NCBI GenBank assembly: GCA_902533955.1
Contig: CACANV010000033.1
Coordinates: 1-7,471, forward strand
Direction: 5' to 3'
Source: an uncultured Pelagibacteraceae bacterium
Lineage (GTDB): Bacteria; Pseudomonadota; Alphaproteobacteria; Pelagibacterales; Pelagibacteraceae
DNA length: 7,471 bases
Notes under the pieces: generated by a model
Database searches by the model: none
What the model saw: the letters and a program-made list of their open reading frames with translations, nothing else
What the model was told of the DNA's origin: nothing
Position numbers and translations under genes: made by a program
In this document: piece by piece, positions 1-6,488 of the stretch
How positions within the stretch are numbered: the stretch's first letter is position 1
How the letters are laid out: each line of letters opens with the position of its first letter

Positions 1-65
1 AAGTTGAAGAAATGTGTAAAAAACTTTTGGCTAATTTAGTAATTGAAGATTATAAAATTATTTAG
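1..65 (+). CDS. purS: PurS, small subunit of FGAM synthase (3' end only)
   Basis: This is the last 20 codons of a gene running in from the left, read from base 3 and ending at TAG 63-65. The visible C-terminus contains EEMCKKLLANLVIEDYKI, which matches the conserved end of PurS, where EMCxKLLANPVIEDY is typical. PurS is the roughly 80-residue dimeric subunit that bridges PurL and PurQ in the three-part formylglycinamidine ribonucleotide synthase, the fourth step of purine synthesis. Position directly before purQ and purL, and the small form of PurL downstream, both support the call. The Pro usually found in LLANP is Leu here. The start and most of the protein lie outside the window, so nothing can be said about its promoter. 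Confidence 0.88.
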   Translation, partial: VEEMCKKLLANLVIEDYKII

Positions 66-72
66 TCTATTG

Positions 73-756
73 ATGAAGTCTTCTGTTATAATTTTTCCTG
101 GATCAAACTGTGACAGAGATATGGATGTTGCGTTAAAGAAGTTTGGCTTCCAAAATAAAATGATTTGGCATAACGATCAATCAATACCAAAAAGCGATCT
201 TATAGTTTTACCAGGCGGTTTTTCTTATGGCGACTATCTTAGGTGTGGAAGTATTGCTTCAAAATCTAAAATAATAGATCCTATTATAAAATTTGCAAAA
301 TCTGGGGGTTTGGTTATTGGTATTTGCAATGGATTTCAAATACTAACTGAAACAGGTCTATTGCCTGGTATTCTTCAGCAAAATAAATATCTAAATTTTA
401 TATGTAGAAACGTTTTTGTTAAAATTAATAATAAAGATAATAAATTTTTTAATAATATAAAAAAAAATATATTAAAACTTCATATAGCTCATAATGAAGG
501 AAACTATTTTTGTAGTAAAAATGAGTTAAAATCTATAGAAGACAATAACCAGATTGCTCTTTCTTACTGTAATCAAGAAGGGATTGAAAATGATGAATTT
601 AATCCAAATGGAGCAATTAAAAATATCGCAGCAATTTTTAATAAAGAAAAAAATATTTTAGGAATGATGCCACATCCTGAAAGGATGATTGATGCTTATC
701 TTTCGGGTGAAGATGGATCTTTATTTTTTGAAAATTTATTAGGAAATTTAAGATGA
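73..756 (+). CDS. purQ: PurQ, glutaminase subunit of FGAM synthase
   Basis: PurQ is a 227-residue class I glutamine amidotransferase. It hydrolyses glutamine and passes ammonia to PurL, which converts FGAR to FGAM using ATP in the cytoplasm. The N-terminus [16 protein letters not shown] is typical of the family. The oxyanion-side motif [10 protein letters not shown] is at residues 48-57, the nucleophile Cys85 sits in GICNGFQ, and the remaining triad residues His201 and Glu203 lie in MMPHPER. ATG 73 was chosen because family members have only a few residues before VIxFPGSN; an in-frame TTG at 43 would add ten residues and overlap purS. There is no clear Shine-Dalgarno sequence before ATG 73, and the gene begins 7 bases after the purS stop, which suggests translational coupling. 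Its stop overlaps the purL start as ATGA. Length and catalytic residues are complete. Confidence 0.96.
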   Translation: MKSSVIIFPGSNCDRDMDVALKKFGFQNKMIWHNDQSIPKSDLIVLPGGFSYGDYLRCGSIASKSKIIDPIIKFAKSGGLVIGICNGFQILTETGLLPGILQQNKYLNFICRNVFVKINNKDNKFFNNIKKNILKLHIAHNEGNYFCSKNELKSIEDNNQIALSYCNQEGIENDEFNPNGAIKNIAAIFNKEKNILGMMPHPERMIDAYLSGEDGSLFFENLLGNLR

Positions 757-2948
757 CAGAAGTTTCAGAAAAAATAGCTTTAGATCTAGGTTTAAAAAAA
801 GATGAGTATGAAAAAATTTGTAATTTATTAAAAAGAATTCCAAATTTTACGGAACTAACACTCTTTTCAGCTATGTGGAATGAGCACTGTTCATATAAAT
901 CATCAAAAAAACATTTAAAAAAACTTAATACAAAGGGAGATAAAGTAATTCAAGGACCAGGTGAAAATGCTGGAATTATTGATATTGGCGATGAAGATGC
1001 AATTGTTTTTAAAATAGAGAGTCATAATCATCCTTCTTTTATAGAACCTTATCAAGGAGCAGCGACTGGTGTGGGGGGGATAATGCGTGATGTTTTTACA
1101 ATGGGTGCCAGGCCAATAGCAAATTTAAATTCTATTCATTTTGGATCTACACATAATAAAAAAACTAAAAATTTATTAAGAGGTGTTGTTAAAGGGATTG
1201 GAGGATATGGAAATTGTATTGGTGTACCAACTATAGCAGGGGAAACATATTTTGACGAATCTTATAATGGAAATATTTTAGTTAATGCTATGACTTTGGG
1301 GTTAGTAAATAAAAAAAAAATATTTTATTCAAAAGCATCAGGTTTAGATAAACCAGTAATTTACGTAGGCTCAAAAACTGGAAGAGATGGAATACATGGA
1401 GCTAGTATGGCTTCAACAATTTTTGATGATAAAATAGAAGAAAAAAAACCAACAGTTCAAGTTGGTGATCCTTTTACGGAAAAACTTTTACTTGAAGCTT
1501 GTTTAGAGTTAATGGCCGATGATTCTATTATATCAATTCAAGATATGGGTGCAGCAGGCTTAACTTCTTCCAGCATTGAAATGGCATCTAAAGGAAAACT
1601 TGGTATAAAATTAAATTTAAACAAAGTTCCTTGCAGAGAAGAAAAGATGTCTCCCTATGAGATAATGCTTTCTGAAAGCCAAGAAAGAATGCTTATAATT
1701 TTAGAAAGTGGTAAAGAGTTAGAGGCAAAAAAAATATTTAATAAATGGAATTTAGATTTTGCTGTTATAGGCAAAACAACTAACTCAGAAAAAATAGAAT
1801 TATTTTTTGACAATGTTAAAGTTGTAGATATTCCTATTGAACACCTTGCAGAAAATGCTCCTATATATGATAGAAAATGGAAAAAAATAAAACTTCCACA
1901 AAAGTTAAATTTTAAAAAAGATTATTTTAAATCTTTGAATTTAAATGATTGTCTTAAAAAAATTTTAAGCAACCCAAATATATCAGATAAAGAATGGATA
2001 TGGGATCAATATGATCATACTGTTATGGGTGATACTATTCAAAAACCTGGTGGGGATGCAGGTGTTGTTAGAATTCATGGTAGCAATAAAGCTGTTGCTG
2101 CTTCAGTAGACTCTTCTGCTTCATATTGCTTTGCTCATCCATTAACAGGTGGAAAACAAGTTGTTTGTGAAAGTTGGAGAAATCTAATTTCTGTAGGGGC
2201 TAAACCAATAGCTATTACTAATTGTTTAAATTTTGGAAATCCTGAAAAAGAAAAAAATATGGGAGAATTTGTTGAATGTGTTGAAGGAATTTCTGAAGCA
2301 AGTGAATATTTAAACTTCCCTATAGTTTCAGGTAATGTTTCTTTTTATAACGAAACTAAAGATAAAGGTATTAAACCGACACCAGCAATTGGTGGTGTTG
2401 GTTTAATAAAAGATTATAAAAAAATGATAAATATGAGTTTTAAAAAAAAAAATAACATTGTTTTAGTTATTGGTAAGACAGAAGGACATCTTGATCAGAG
2501 TATATTCGCTAAAGAAATATTATTAGAAAAAAAAGGTCCTCCGCCAAATATTAATTTATTTAATGAAAAAAATATCGGTGAAACTATATTAAAATTGATT
2601 GATAAAAATTTGGTTGAGTCTTGTCATGATGTTTCGTTGGGAGGAATTTTAACTTCTGTATCAAAGATGTGTATAAAGGGTAAAAAAGGCATAAAAATAA
2701 ACCCAATTAAAGGATTAATAAATAAATTTGAATATTTCTTTGGAGAAGATCAAGGTCGTTATATAATTGAAACAACTAAGTTAAATATTGAAAAAGTTAT
2801 GAAAATTCTTAAAGATAATTCTGTTCATTATGATGAGTTAGGAATAATTGACGAAAAAAATATTAAATTTAATAATGATTTAAATTTAACGGTTGACGAT
2901 TTAAATGATGCTAATAAAACTTGGTTAAAAAGGTATATGGCAAACTAA
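753..2948 (+). CDS. purL: PurL, small-type FGAM synthase catalytic subunit
   Basis: PurL is the ATP-dependent synthetase subunit that converts FGAR to FGAM with ammonia supplied by PurQ. At 731 residues it is the small form that needs separate PurS and PurQ, unlike the roughly 1300-residue fused enzyme of enterobacteria, and this fits its neighbours. Two tandem AIRS-like halves are visible. In the first, NEHCSYKSS (43-51) carries the probable catalytic His45, followed by ESHNHPS (89-95), GAATGVGGI (102-110), DMGAAGL (264-270) and SQERM (309-313). The second half has [10 protein letters not shown] (526-535), PTPAIGGVG (542-550), CHDVSLGG (624-631) and GEDQGRY (664-670). AGGAAA at 741-746 is a fair ribosome binding site for ATG 753. 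Two long A-runs, A10 at 1311-1320 and A11 at 2442-2452, are read in frame as Lys codons with no sign of a break. The stop overlaps the bolA start. Confidence 0.97.
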   Translation: MTEVSEKIALDLGLKKDEYEKICNLLKRIPNFTELTLFSAMWNEHCSYKSSKKHLKKLNTKGDKVIQGPGENAGIIDIGDEDAIVFKIESHNHPSFIEPYQGAATGVGGIMRDVFTMGARPIANLNSIHFGSTHNKKTKNLLRGVVKGIGGYGNCIGVPTIAGETYFDESYNGNILVNAMTLGLVNKKKIFYSKASGLDKPVIYVGSKTGRDGIHGASMASTIFDDKIEEKKPTVQVGDPFTEKLLLEACLELMADDSIISIQDMGAAGLTSSSIEMASKGKLGIKLNLNKVPCREEKMSPYEIMLSESQERMLIILESGKELEAKKIFNKWNLDFAVIGKTTNSEKIELFFDNVKVVDIPIEHLAENAPIYDRKWKKIKLPQKLNFKKDYFKSLNLNDCLKKILSNPNISDKEWIWDQYDHTVMGDTIQKPGGDAGVVRIHGSNKAVAASVDSSASYCFAHPLTGGKQVVCESWRNLISVGAKPIAITNCLNFGNPEKEKNMGEFVECVEGISEASEYLNFPIVSGNVSFYNETKDKGIKPTPAIGGVGLIKDYKKMINMSFKKKNNIVLVIGKTEGHLDQSIFAKEILLEKKGPPPNINLFNEKNIGETILKLIDKNLVESCHDVSLGGILTSVSKMCIKGKKGIKINPIKGLINKFEYFFGEDQGRYIIETTKLNIEKVMKILKDNSVHYDELGIIDEKNIKFNNDLNLTVDDLNDANKTWLKRYMAN

Positions 2949-3193
2949 TGGCAATGGATCTAAAAGAAATTGAAAATTTAATAAAGGAAGCTTTGCCTGA
3001 CGCAAAAATTGAAATACAAGACCTTGCTGGGGATGGTAATCACTATTCAGCTACCGTTATTTCGTCGCAATTTAATGGTAAAAGTAAAATAGAACAACAT
3101 AAAATGGTATATAATTCATTAAAAGGAAAAATGGGAAATGAGTTACATGCTCTTGCAATAAAAACTAAGGAGAATAATGAATCAACAAACTAA
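2948..3193 (+). CDS. bolA: BolA/IbaG-family protein, Grx partner in Fe-S handling
   Basis: This is a BolA-family protein of 81 residues. Family members form heterodimers with CGFS monothiol glutaredoxins, sharing a [2Fe-2S] cluster used in iron sensing or cluster delivery. The gene directly after it encodes such a glutaredoxin. Visible family features are the GDGNHYSATV strand-loop (28-37, with possible cluster ligand His32), SKIEQHKMVY (46-55) in the recognition-helix region, and the invariant-type C-terminal His67 in ELHALAIKT (65-73). The sequence is closer to the IbaG/BolA2-like group than to E. coli BolA. ATG 2948 overlaps the purL TAA as TAATG and is the likely start by coupling; ATG 2954 is an alternative two codons later. 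The nearest SD-like AAGG (2930-2933) is 14 bases away, so it is weak. The function is inferred from the family and neighbour. Confidence 0.9.
   Translation: MAMDLKEIENLIKEALPDAKIEIQDLAGDGNHYSATVISSQFNGKSKIEQHKMVYNSLKGKMGNELHALAIKTKENNESTN
3167..3172 (+). promoter_or_regulatory. Ribosome binding site of grxD
   Basis: AAGGAG lies 4 bases upstream of ATG 3177, inside the bolA coding sequence. It is the best Shine-Dalgarno match before any start codon in the window; other genes here have weak or no such sequence. It supports the grxD start and suggests grxD can recruit ribosomes independently of bolA. Confidence 0.75.
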
Positions 3194-3515
3194 TGAACTA
3201 ATAAAAAAAGAAATAGACAATAACGATGTTTGTTTATTTATGAAAGGTACTCCAGATGCCCCTCAGTGCGGATTTTCTATGGCAGTATCAAATATATTAA
3301 AAATTTTAGAAGTTAATTTTAAAGGAGTTAATGTTTTAGAAAGCCAGAATATTAGAGATGGTATTAAAACTTTTAGCGATTGGCCAACTATACCTCAATT
3401 ATACATTAAGCAAGAATTTGTTGGTGGATGTGATATTGTAAAAGAAATGTATGAGAATGGTGAACTTTCTAAATTGTTAGAAAGTAAAAATGTAAATTTT
3501 AAAAAAAAAAATTGA
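3177..3515 (+). CDS. grxD: Monothiol glutaredoxin, Grx4/GrxD type
   Basis: This is a 112-residue CGFS-type monothiol glutaredoxin. Such proteins carry a glutathione-ligated [2Fe-2S] cluster and act in cytoplasmic Fe-S transfer and iron regulation, usually with BolA. Motifs are in the family order: FMKGTPDAPQCGFS (21-34) with cluster-ligand Cys31, the cis-Pro motif WPTIPQLY (69-76), and the glutathione-binding GGCD (83-86). A good ribosome binding site, AAGGAG at 3167-3172, sits 4 bases before the ATG. The start lies inside bolA, overlapping its last 17 bases, so the two are probably co-translated. The protein ends in FKKKN, encoded by an A11 run (3501-3511) that on the other strand forms the T-tract of a possible rpsD terminator. 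The stop abuts the rpsD stop of the opposite strand. Confidence 0.95.
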   Translation: MNQQTNELIKKEIDNNDVCLFMKGTPDAPQCGFSMAVSNILKILEVNFKGVNVLESQNIRDGIKTFSDWPTIPQLYIKQEFVGGCDIVKEMYENGELSKLLESKNVNFKKKN

Positions 3516-3536
3516 TTATCTAGAATAATATTCAAT
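3501..3536 (-). terminator. Possible Rho-independent terminator of rpsD, overlapping rpsD and grxD ends
   Basis: On the minus strand the end of rpsD can fold. ATTGA (3536-3532) pairs with TCAAT (3515-3511) and TTAT (3528-3525) pairs with ATAA (3519-3516), with a five-base loop TCTAG and a three-base bulge. An unbroken T-run (3511-3501) follows at once. The rpsD TAA is part of the stem and the T-run is antisense to the last codons of grxD. The stem has only one G-C pair and is weak, so the call rests mainly on the T-tract and position. On the plus strand no T-tract follows the hairpin, so it should not terminate grxD transcripts. Confidence 0.4.
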
Positions 3537-4133
3537 CACAAGATTTGGTTCCATTAAAATAGGATATGGAACTTCTTCAAATTTAGGAATTCTTACAAAC
3601 TTAACTTTTTTATTTTTTTCATCAAGTTGCAAGTATTCAGGAACTTCTCTCTCTTTATTTGCTAAAGCAATGTCAATTAGTGCTAATTCTTTTGATTTAT
3701 CTCTTACTTCAATGTTATCTTCCTCTTTAACTTGATAGCTAGAAATATTAACTTTCTTTCCATTAACTCTTATGTGTCCATGATTAATCAGTTGTCTTGA
3801 AGAAAACATGGTATTTGATAATTTTGATCTATAAATTACTGCGTCTAACCTTCTTTCTAATAATCCAATAAGATTTTCTGCAGTATCACCTTTTTTTGAA
3901 ATTGCTTTTTTATAAATATTTCTAAACTGTTTCTCATTCATGTTTCCATAATAAGATTTTAGTTTTTGTTTAGCTTGAAGTTGGATTCCATAGTCTGAAG
4001 GTTTTGAACTTTTAGTTTGGCCATGTTGCCCAGGTGGATAAGCTCTAGTATTAAACGGACTCTTTGGTCTTCCCCATAAATTTACTTTTAACCGTCTGTC
4101 AACTTTATGCTTAGAGTTTAGTCTTTTTGTCAT
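3516..4133 (-). CDS. rpsD: 30S ribosomal protein S4
   Basis: RpsD (uS4) binds 16S rRNA early in assembly of the small subunit and helps set decoding accuracy at the mRNA entry region. The 205-residue length and the N-terminus [15 protein letters not shown] with PPGQHG (33-38) fit the alphaproteobacterial form; the zinc-binding cysteines seen in some bacterial S4 proteins are absent. The S4 RNA-binding domain spans about 93-155, with [10 protein letters not shown] (93-102) and [18 protein letters not shown] (113-130). The C-terminus [17 protein letters not shown] is the conserved family end. It is a stand-alone gene here, not in the alpha ribosomal operon, preceded by its own promoter in the 40-base gap after trmJ. 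There is no Shine-Dalgarno sequence before the ATG, and the predicted leader is very short. It converges on grxD with no intergenic base. Confidence 0.98.
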   Translation of the reverse strand: MTKRLNSKHKVDRRLKVNLWGRPKSPFNTRAYPPGQHGQTKSSKPSDYGIQLQAKQKLKSYYGNMNEKQFRNIYKKAISKKGDTAENLIGLLERRLDAVIYRSKLSNTMFSSRQLINHGHIRVNGKKVNISSYQVKEEDNIEVRDKSKELALIDIALANKEREVPEYLQLDEKNKKVKFVRIPKFEEVPYPILMEPNLVIEYYSR

Positions 4134-4145
4134 TTAATATTGGGT

Positions 4146-4173
4146 TTTATAAACTTAAGTATAGCTTTGTCAA
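4146..4173 (-). promoter_or_regulatory. Sigma70-like promoter for rpsD
   Basis: Reading the minus strand, a perfect -35 TTGACA (4173-4168) is followed after 16 bases by a -10 TATAAA (4151-4146). It fills most of the only sizeable gap in the window, and the -35 begins on the base after the trmJ stop. Transcription would start near 4139-4140, only 6-7 bases before the rpsD ATG at 4133. A second -10-like hexamer, TATACT (4163-4158), would give a leader of about 18 bases but lacks a good -35. Either way rpsD would have little leader and no Shine-Dalgarno sequence. Confidence 0.65.
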
Positions 4174-4887
4174 TCAACCTTTTTTGGATAAACCCGCAAA
4201 TACGCTTGATAAAATACGTGTTTCTTTTTCAGAAAGTTCTAATTTGTAAAAAATACTTCTAAAGTTTTGTATCATAATCTGTTTTTTCTCTGGAGGATTA
4301 AAAAAATTTTTTTCTTCTAGATTTTTAATACACAAATTAACCATATTAATTACACCTTTTTTTGAAGCTTTTTTTATTTTTTTTGATTTTTCAAATTTTG
4401 GTTTATTAATTCTTATTAAACCAGCTATTATATGAGCAATAATTATCAAACTATGAGATAAATTAAGGGATCTAAATTTTTTATTAGTTGGTATTTGTAA
4501 GGTATAATCGGCATAACTTACCTCATTATTAGAAAGACCAGAAGCTTCTGAACCAAATAAAAAACCAACTTTTTTTTTAAAGTCAATTTTATTTAAATCA
4601 TCCAAAGAAATATGCTTAATATTTTTATTTCTAAATCTTGATGATGTTGCAATTAAAACATCTATTTTCTTAATAGATTCCTCTATATTGGAAAAAACTT
4701 TTGTTTTTTTTATAATATCTTTAGCACCAACAGAAGTTGCTAAAATTTTGTCATTAGGAAAAAGAGGTTTTGGATTTATTAATAATAATTTATTAAAATT
4801 AAAGTTTTTAATTGCTCTAGCACATGCTCCAATATTTTCTGATAATTGAGGTTTGTGTAATATGAAAAAAATATTATTTAATGACAT
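4174..4887 (-). CDS. trmJ: TrmJ-like SPOUT tRNA 2'-O-methyltransferase
   Basis: This is a 237-residue SPOUT-fold RNA methyltransferase, group 1 of the TrmH family. TrmJ methylates the 2'-OH of tRNA nucleotide 32 using S-adenosylmethionine. Seen here are motif 1 with Asn18 and the probable catalytic Arg24 in SENIGACARAI (16-26), TSSRFRN (81-87), motif 2 FGSEASGLSNNE (111-122), and motif 3 IPTNKKFRSLNLSHS (132-146) that forms the knot and cofactor pocket. The C-terminal extension (about 160-237) with FFNPPEKKQ and the closing FAGL resembles that of TrmJ rather than TrmL, which ends soon after motif 3. The ATG overlaps the last base of the cimA stop (TAATG) with no Shine-Dalgarno sequence, so translation is likely coupled to cimA. 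The exact tRNA position modified is inferred; the methyltransferase family is clear. Confidence 0.88.
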   Translation of the reverse strand: MSLNNIFFILHKPQLSENIGACARAIKNFNFNKLLLINPKPLFPNDKILATSVGAKDIIKKTKVFSNIEESIKKIDVLIATSSRFRNKNIKHISLDDLNKIDFKKKVGFLFGSEASGLSNNEVSYADYTLQIPTNKKFRSLNLSHSLIIIAHIIAGLIRINKPKFEKSKKIKKASKKGVINMVNLCIKNLEEKNFFNPPEKKQIMIQNFRSIFYKLELSEKETRILSSVFAGLSKKG

Positions 4888-6488
4888 TAAGTGCTTGCTG
4901 GAGCATTATCTTTAAATAATTTATAATCTAAACTGTCAACTAAGGCTTTAAAAGAAGCGTCAATAATGTTTGCTGATACTCCAATTGTAAACCAATTTTT
5001 TCCCTTTGAATCAGTACTTTCAATTGAAACTCTTGTTACAGCTTCTGTTCCAGTATTAAGTATTCTAACTTTGTAATCTACCAATTTTAAATCTTTTAAA
5101 TATTGTGAATATTTAGCTAGTTTGTCTACATTATCTCTGATGGCATTATCAAGTGCATGCACAGGACCATTGCCCTCACCCTCACAAAGAATTAATTTCT
5201 TATCAACTTCTAATTGGGCTTTTGCTGAAGAAATAATTTCTCCTAAATTATTTTTTTTGACACTAACATCATACTTTTTAATAGAGATATATCTTGGAAT
5301 TTCACCCATTACTCTTCTTGCTAGTAATTCAAAAGATGCGTCTGCACCATCATAACTATACCCTATGAACTCTCTATCTTTAACTTCCTCTAAAAGTTTT
5401 TTAATTTTTGGGTCGTCTTGTTTAAAATTAATTCCTATAGAATTTAATCTTGAAACTATGTTAGATTTTCCTGATTGATCAGAAACAACTATATTTCTTA
5501 CATTTCCTACTTCTTGAGGATTTATATGTTCATAAGTTTTGGGATCTTTTTGAACTGCAGATACATGTAATCCTCCTTTATGTGAAAAGGCTGCAGCACC
5601 CACATAAGGTAAGTGTTGATTTGGTTTTCTATTTAATATTTCATCAAGTAATCTTGAACATTGAGTTAATTTATTAATATTTTCTTTTTTAATATTTATT
5701 TCATAATTATTTGTATAAGTTTTTTTTAGATGTAATGTTGGAATTATTGACATCAGATTTGCATTACCGCATCTTTCTCCTAATCCATTAATTGTTCCTT
5801 GAATTTGTCTTACTCCAGATAAAACAGCAGCTAAAGAATTAGCTACAGCATTTCCAGTATCGTTGTGTGCATGGATGCCCAAATTTTTTCCAGGAACAGT
5901 TTTGACTACTTCGCTAACAATTTCTGTAATTTCATTTGGAAGAGTGCCACCGTTTGTATCACAAAGAACAATCCATCTTGCACCATTATCATATGCTGAT
6001 TTAATACATGAAAGTGCGTATTCTTTATTGCTTTTAAACCCATCAAAAAAATGCTCAGCATCGAACATAAATTCTTTTTTTTCTTTTACAAAAAGTTTTG
6101 CGCTTTCTGAAATATTTTCCAAATTTTCATTGTTTGTTATGCCTAAAGCTATATCAACATGAAAATCCCATGATTTCCCGACTAAACAAACTGCAGGTGT
6201 ATTGCTATTTAGTATTGATGAAAGTCCTGGGTCATTATCAGCGCTTCGACCAGATTTTTTTGTCATTCCAAAAGCTGTAAGCACAGAATTATTTAGTTTA
6301 ATTTTTTTCTGAAAAAATTCAGTATCTGTTGGATTCGCTCCTGGCCAACCTCCTTCTATATAATCAACACCTAAATCATCTAAAGATTTAGCAATTTTTA
6401 ATTTATCATCTATAGAAAAATCTACACCTTGGGTCTGGGCTCCATCTCTCAATGTGGTATCAAATATGTATATTTTTTCTTTACTCAT
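4887..6488 (-). CDS. cimA: (R)-citramalate synthase
   Basis: CimA condenses acetyl-CoA with pyruvate to (R)-citramalate, the first step of a threonine-independent route to 2-oxobutyrate and isoleucine. The 533-residue length fits the CimA/LeuA-type-3 group. The N-terminal TIM barrel has FDTTLRDGAQTQGVDFS (9-25), where 2-isopropylmalate synthases have RDGEQ, and YIEGGWPGANPTDTEFF (43-59), typical of CimA. Probable metal ligands are Asp15, His206 and His208 in HAHND, and Asn242 in GERCGNANL. AAFSHKGGLHVSAV (299-312) marks the linker subdomain. Residues about 402-525 form the LeuA-type dimeric regulatory domain, with EGNGPVHALDNAIR (438-451) and GTEAVTRVSIES (480-491), so feedback control by isoleucine is likely. 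ATG 6488 overlaps the cysS stop as ATGA, with a weak GTGGAAA site 5 bases upstream. Homocitrate or isopropylmalate synthase activity is less likely given these motifs. Confidence 0.93.
   Translation of the reverse strand: MSKEKIYIFDTTLRDGAQTQGVDFSIDDKLKIAKSLDDLGVDYIEGGWPGANPTDTEFFQKKIKLNNSVLTAFGMTKKSGRSADNDPGLSSILNSNTPAVCLVGKSWDFHVDIALGITNNENLENISESAKLFVKEKKEFMFDAEHFFDGFKSNKEYALSCIKSAYDNGARWIVLCDTNGGTLPNEITEIVSEVVKTVPGKNLGIHAHNDTGNAVANSLAAVLSGVRQIQGTINGLGERCGNANLMSIIPTLHLKKTYTNNYEINIKKENINKLTQCSRLLDEILNRKPNQHLPYVGAAAFSHKGGLHVSAVQKDPKTYEHINPQEVGNVRNIVVSDQSGKSNIVSRLNSIGINFKQDDPKIKKLLEEVKDREFIGYSYDGADASFELLARRVMGEIPRYISIKKYDVSVKKNNLGEIISSAKAQLEVDKKLILCEGEGNGPVHALDNAIRDNVDKLAKYSQYLKDLKLVDYKVRILNTGTEAVTRVSIESTDSKGKNWFTIGVSANIIDASFKALVDSLDYKLFKDNAPAST

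Noticed and set aside
1311..1320. Possible frameshift in purL at the A10 run
   Set aside because: The frame continues without interruption through family motifs on both sides, so the gene is intact as sequenced.
2921..2947. N-terminal extension of bolA from TTG 2921
   Set aside because: The nine extra residues come from the purL 3' end read in another frame; BolA proteins start close to the MDLKEIENLI helix, and ATG 2948 coupled to the purL stop is simpler.
3601..3619. T-rich tract on the plus strand as a terminator for grxD
   Set aside because: It is the antisense of Lys-rich rpsD codons, lies about 90 bases past the grxD stop, and I see no hairpin directly before it.
4158..4163. TATACT as the main -10 of the rpsD promoter
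   Set aside because: It is a good hexamer, but the 17-18 base upstream position has no -35-like sequence, whereas TATAAA is properly spaced from a perfect TTGACA.
5122..5355. Plus-strand open frame of 77 codons
   Set aside because: It lies wholly antisense to the regulatory domain of cimA, has no recognisable motif and no ribosome binding site.
5863..6162. Plus-strand open frame of 99 codons
   Set aside because: It is antisense to the conserved cimA barrel (HAHND region); the open frame is a shadow of cimA codons with no family resemblance.
6098..6280. Plus-strand open frame of 60 codons
   Set aside because: It is antisense to cimA, overlaps the previous shadow frame, and shows no coding signal of its own.
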